Positions 22,418-25,090 of a stretch of DNA of 25,090 nucleotides are shown in pieces. The notes under the pieces are model-generated. The model saw nothing but the letters and a program-made list of their open reading frames with translations, was not told where the DNA came from and searched no databases. The first letter of the stretch is position 1. The number at the start of each line of letters is the position of its first letter. Both the position numbers and the translations under genes were made by a program. Source of the DNA: Candidatus Scatousia excrementipullorum (lineage in GTDB: Bacteria; Cyanobacteriota; Vampirovibrionia; Gastranaerophilales; Gastranaerophilaceae); assembly GCA_017694215.1 (NCBI GenBank), contig JADIND010000053.1, positions 1 to 25,090 on the forward strand. Reading direction: 5' to 3'.

Positions 22418-22469
22418 TTAAGTGCCGGATGGTTTTTGGACACTCCGCTATCGCACAGCCGCACGCATC

Positions 22470-22574
22470 ATGTCATCCTGAACTAGTTTCAGAATCTTGC
22501 CGCTGTATAAAATAAGAGATTCTGAACGGTGACAAATTTCGTGAGCCGCAGCGATTAACGTTTCAGACTGACAT
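22470..22574 (+). repeat. MITE-like composite repeat, copy 2 (short)
   Basis: It has the same ends as copies 1 and 4 (ATGTCATCCTGAA and TTTCAGACTGACAT) and the GAGATTCTGAACGG / GTGAGCCGCAGCG inner block. It lacks the GGTAATC hairpin section, which looks like an internal deletion. Confidence 0.75.
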
Positions 22575-22577
22575 GAA

Positions 22578-22668
22578 GAAAAATCCCCATTCTCTTCCCC
22601 CTTTATAAAAGGGGGCTAAGGCTCTGCCTCCCTTATAAGGGAGGTGGCACGGAGTGCCGGAGGGTTTT
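22578..22668 (+). repeat. GC-rich triple-hairpin repeat, copy 1
   Basis: Three hairpins in a row: CCCCCTTTATAAAAGGGGG, CCTCCCTTATAAGGGAGG and GGCACGGAGTGCC. The outer ends AAAATCCCC and GGAGGGTTTT also pair. It follows directly after MITE-like copy 2. Confidence 0.8.
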
Positions 22669-22692
22669 AAATACTCCGAAATCACAAACCCC

Positions 22693-22845
22693 ATGTCATC
22701 CTGAAAGCGTAGAAAAATCAGTTGAGCCTTTCAGGCGAAACTTTATTTTTCGAGCTGTTCAGGATCTTGCCATCTGTATAGAAAAAGAGATTCTGAACAG
22801 TGACAATTTCCGTGAGCCGCAGCGGTAAATATTTCAGACTGACAT
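22693..22845 (+). repeat. MITE-like composite repeat, copy 3
   Basis: Same terminal inverted repeats as the other copies, with GAAAGCGTAGAAAAATCAGTT at the left and the GATTCTGAACAGTGACAATT block at the right. The central part differs (a short CGAAACTTTATTTTTCG hairpin). Confidence 0.78.
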
Positions 22846-22850
22846 GAAGA

Positions 22851-22942
22851 AAAATCCCCCTTCTCTTCCTCCTTTAAAAAAGGGGCTAAGTTATAGCCTC
22901 CATTCATAAGGGAGGTGCCGCGTATGCGGCGGAGGGTTTTTC
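22851..22942 (+). repeat. GC-rich triple-hairpin repeat, copy 2
   Basis: A diverged copy of 22578-22668, again right after a MITE-like copy. The stems carry changes (CCTCC...GGGAGG, GCCGC/GCGGC), several of them keeping the pairing, which suggests the structure matters or is ancestral. Confidence 0.75.
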
Positions 22943-23183
22943 ATGTAATTAAACAGCGATTTTTATTGAAATATTAATTAATATTACCTATTATTACAAA
23001 ATGTAAAAATTGTTTTTGAATACTTCAAATACTGTTATAGCCTGCGGAACGGCTATATCTATCATGTATTAACACGTCTGTGTCTGTCAATTTTTTAAAG
23101 AAAAAATCCTTTACATATATACAAGAGGTATCAAAAAGAGATACGCAGGGGATAATTTAAAGGGAAAAAGGAGATTATTTATT
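22943..23183 (+). other. Leader region of the LysM/H1-like gene, no gene
   Basis: AT-rich, with two small hairpins: ATAGCC/GGCTAT (near 23037-23056) and GTATC/GATAC (near 23128-23144). GGGG at 23148-23151 is followed by ATAATTTAAAGG, and a good AAGGAG ribosome binding site lies 10 nt before the ATG. No open frame is supported. Confidence 0.5.
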
Positions 23184-24326
23184 ATGTCAGACTATGTTAT
23201 TCAACGTGGTGACAATTTGTCACGTATTGCAAGAACTCATTGTACGGATGTTCAAACTTTGATGAGATTAAATCCTCAAATTAAAAATCCGAATTTAATT
23301 TTTAAAGGTGATACACTTAAACTTCCTGAAGCTAAAATGGATACATTTACAAGGGAAGCTGCACCGCAGGAAGTTCCGCAGCAACCGGCCACACCGGCAT
23401 ATAATCCACAAGCAGAAGTTCAGGAAGAAGTTGTAACAGAAGACCCGGCCGCCAATCCTGCAACTGTAACGGAAGAAAATCCGCAGCCTGCACCGCAGTC
23501 TGCCGGTAATACCGGTGACTGTACAAATCCGTTTCTTTATGCGGCAGGCGGTGCTGCAGCAGGTGTTATAGCAATGAAGGCAGTCGAAAAATCAGCACCT
23601 TATGTGAAAAAAGGAGCAGTAAAAGCAGCAACCGCAGCTAAGAACGGAGCTAAAAAAGCAACAGCTGCAGCTAAAAAAGGTGCTCAAGCAGCCGCAACCG
23701 CAACTAAAGACGCTGCTCACAAGCTTTCCGATGCAACAAAAGAAGCTATCAAATCAGGTAAAGCAAAAATTGTTGCTGCAGGTGAAAAGCTTAAAGGCAA
23801 AGCAAGTGCAGCAAAAGTTGAAGCTGTAAAAGCCGGTAAAGTATTAGCCGCCAAAGGAAATCAAGCAGCCGCAGCAGCTAAAGGTGCAACCAAATCTGCA
23901 GGTAACAGTGTAAAAGCAGCTGCACAAAAGATTGCCGGCAAAACCAAAGCAGCCGCAAAATCAGCAGGTAATGCAGCGGCAAAAAGCGGTAAAGCAGCAC
24001 TTGCCGCAACAGGCAAAGCAGCTCCTACTATTATGAAAGCAGCAGGTAAAGTTGCAAAACCTTTAGCAGTAGCATACGCAGCAGTGGAAGTCGCAGATGC
24101 TTACCAGAAGGGCGGAACAAAAGCCGCAGTTAAAAAAGGTGCCACAACAGCTTCCGCAATCGGTGGTGCATGGGCAGGGGCTAAGCTCGGTGCAATGGCC
24201 GGTGCAGCAATCGGTTCAGCAGTTCCTGTAGTCGGAACCGCAGCAGGTGCCTTAGTCGGTGGTATCATTGGCAGTATCGGGGGTTGGTTTGCCGGTGAAA
24301 AAACTGCAGAAACAGTTCTCGCGTAA
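23184..24326 (+). CDS. LysM / histone H1-like / glycine-zipper protein
   Basis: A 380-residue protein of three parts. A LysM domain begins directly at the N-terminus (3-47; YVIQRGDNLSRIARTH...LKLPE) with no signal peptide. A Pro/Glu linker (55-110) leads to a short hydrophobic stretch (117-134). Residues ~140-290 are Lys/Ala-rich with AAK and KAA repeats like histone H1 C-terminal tails, and could bind DNA, lipoteichoic-like polymers or other polyanions. Residues ~320-370 form a glycine zipper with many GxxxG steps (GAKLGAMAGAAIGSAVPVVGT...), a pattern of membrane-inserting segments in toxins, tail-tape proteins and some effectors. A perfect terminator follows. Function is unknown; a secreted or injected effector is one possibility. 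Confidence 0.85.
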   Translation: MSDYVIQRGDNLSRIARTHCTDVQTLMRLNPQIKNPNLIFKGDTLKLPEAKMDTFTREAAPQEVPQQPATPAYNPQAEVQEEVVTEDPAANPATVTEENPQPAPQSAGNTGDCTNPFLYAAGGAAAGVIAMKAVEKSAPYVKKGAVKAATAAKNGAKKATAAAKKGAQAAATATKDAAHKLSDATKEAIKSGKAKIVAAGEKLKGKASAAKVEAVKAGKVLAAKGNQAAAAAKGATKSAGNSVKAAAQKIAGKTKAAAKSAGNAAAKSGKAALAATGKAAPTIMKAAGKVAKPLAVAYAAVEVADAYQKGGTKAAVKKGATTASAIGGAWAGAKLGAMAGAAIGSAVPVVGTAAGALVGGIIGSIGGWFAGEKTAETVLA

Positions 24327-24366
24327 TCCCTTAATTATAAAATATACGTCTGTCATATTAAATAAT

Positions 24367-24395
24367 AAAATACCGGAGCAATGCTCCGGTATTTT
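24367..24395 (+). terminator. Intrinsic terminator after the LysM/H1-like gene
   Basis: AAATACCGGAGC (24368-24379) pairs perfectly with GCTCCGGTATTT (24383-24394) around a 3-nt loop. Confidence 0.92.
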
Positions 24396-24430
24396 GCGTG
24401 TTTGACAATTAATTGCACAGTTGCCGCATC

Positions 24431-24636
24431 ATGGCATCCTGAAAGCGTAGAAAAATTAGTTGAGCCATTTTAGTAATGTAGGTTTTGGTAATCTCTGATT
24501 ACCGAAACATTTTTGTTGTGGTAAATTTTAATTTACCACAACCTACTGTTCAGGAGCTTAGTACCGGTATAGAAAAAGAGATTCTGAACAGTGACAATTT
24601 CCGTGAACCGCAGCGGTTAACGTTTCAGAATGACAT
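24431..24636 (+). repeat. MITE-like composite repeat, copy 4 (fullest)
   Basis: It starts ATGGCATCCTGAAAGC and ends TTTCAGAATGACAT. Nested inside are the hairpin GGTAATCTCTGATTACC, the long hairpin TGTGGTAAATT/AATTTACCACA, the pair GTAGGTT/AACCTAC, and CTGTTCAGG/TTCTGAACAG. It is almost entirely self-complementary in blocks. Confidence 0.82.
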
Positions 24637-24637
24637 G

Positions 24638-24690
24638 AAAAAATCCCCCTTTTCTTCCCCCTTTATAAAAGGGGGCTAGGGCTCTGCCGA
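24638..24690 (+). repeat. GC-rich hairpin repeat, truncated copy 3
   Basis: The first hairpin (CCCCCTTTATAAAAGGGGG) and GGCTCTGCC match 22578-22668; the rest is missing. It again follows directly after a MITE-like copy. Confidence 0.75.
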
Positions 24691-24712
24691 CCTTATTATT
24701 TCAATTATGTAA

Positions 24713-24864
24713 GACCCCTCACCCCAGCCCTCTCCTGTCTTGGATTTGCTCCACGCTCACAGAGTGTCGCCTTTCGAGCAAATGCTCTACCGGCACCTTC
24801 TGTTCGCTATCCGGATTCGCTTTGCTCCATCCGTCCGCAAATCCGCCGCAAGGGGAGAGGGAGC
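24713..24864. repeat. Third repeat family with CCCTCTCC / GGAGAGGG ends
   Basis: The left end CACCCCAGCCCTCTCC and right end GGGGAGAGGGAG pair as inverted repeats around a 120-bp core with further small palindromes (for example TTTGCTCCACGC and GCTTTGCTCCATCC). No gene is supported across it. Confidence 0.6.
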
Positions 24865-25090
24865 AAAGTAGGTTTGGCTTTCAGCCAAACAATGAATACT
24901 TTTCTATTACGATGAGAAAGAAAAGCACGTTGAATTACTGCAATGCTTCGCATTGCAAGACCGAATGGATGACGTGAAAATTTTCTGTCATCCTGAACTG
25001 GCTGCAAAATCCGTTGAGACGAAGTCGAAACGTGATTTTATGCCCCTACCTGGTGTTTCAGGATCTTAGAAAATTTTCACCTTTCTGCTC
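24865..25090. other. Repeat-rich intergenic end of window
   Basis: No coding region is supported. Contents are small hairpins (GGTTTGGCTTTCAGCCAAAC near 24871-24890, GCAATGCTTCGCATTGC near 24939-24955), a split TCATCCTGAACTGG / TTTCAGGATC repeat, and the 36-nt block at 25055-25090 shared with 18685-18720. Confidence 0.6.

Noticed and set aside
22470..22942. Possible CRISPR array
   Set aside because: The repeats are long, palindromic and of unequal length, with no uniform short repeats or spacers and no cas genes.
24807..25007. Minus-strand reading frame of 66 codons
   Set aside because: It spans two dispersed repeat elements and has no ribosome binding site or recognisable domain.

Overview
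The window is AT-rich bacterial chromosome with short intergenic spaces and mostly housekeeping genes. The organism looks like a strict or facultative anaerobe. It has a class III (oxygen-sensitive) ribonucleotide reductase with its activase, a plant/cyanobacterial-type glutamate-cysteine ligase, IspE of the MEP isoprenoid pathway, SigA/RpoD next to DnaG, and cytoplasmic-looking LysM proteins without signal peptides. My best guess is a non-photosynthetic cyanobacterial relative (Melainabacteria/Vampirovibrionia, Gastranaerophilales-like gut lineage). This comes from gene content and was not tested by any search.

Layout. 1-5421: a diguanylate cyclase, an HD-domain protein, two small orphan proteins, an alpha/beta hydrolase, a receiver-receiver-histidine kinase, and a Xer tyrosine recombinase. 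5439-7129: a BioD-like ATPase converging on an OppD/DppD-type ABC ATPase. 7372-9255: a large LysM protein with a Pro/Thr linker. 9256-9745: a gap with a terminator, a nested palindrome, a strong promoter and a folded leader in front of a 73-residue Cys-rich protein. 10033-11184: a ribosome hibernation factor and a glycosyltransferase. 11258-16089 (minus strand): gshA, the RNase P RNA, dnaG and rpoD. 16182-18421: ksgA, a GIY-YIG nuclease ORF and ispE. 18841-22417: a cobalamin riboswitch, nrdD, the NrdG-type activase and an acyltransferase. 23184-24326: a LysM/histone-H1-like/glycine-zipper protein. 24327-25090: repeats.

The most unusual locus is 17166-17611. A GIY-YIG nuclease ORF is bracketed by perfect 32-bp inverted copies of a REP-like hairpin. 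The left copy appears to supply the -35 box for the nuclease gene. The right copy is translated in frame into the start of ispE. It looks like a minimal nuclease-plus-hairpin mobile element lodged in an essential gene's leader. A second feature is a family of MITE-like composite repeats filling the gaps at 18465-18720, 22470-22942 and 24431-25090.

Regulation visible in the sequence includes a compact cobalamin riboswitch whose 3' hairpin overlaps the nrdD Shine-Dalgarno. Several genes have a -10 box only 6-10 nt before the start codon and no Shine-Dalgarno, which suggests leaderless transcripts.
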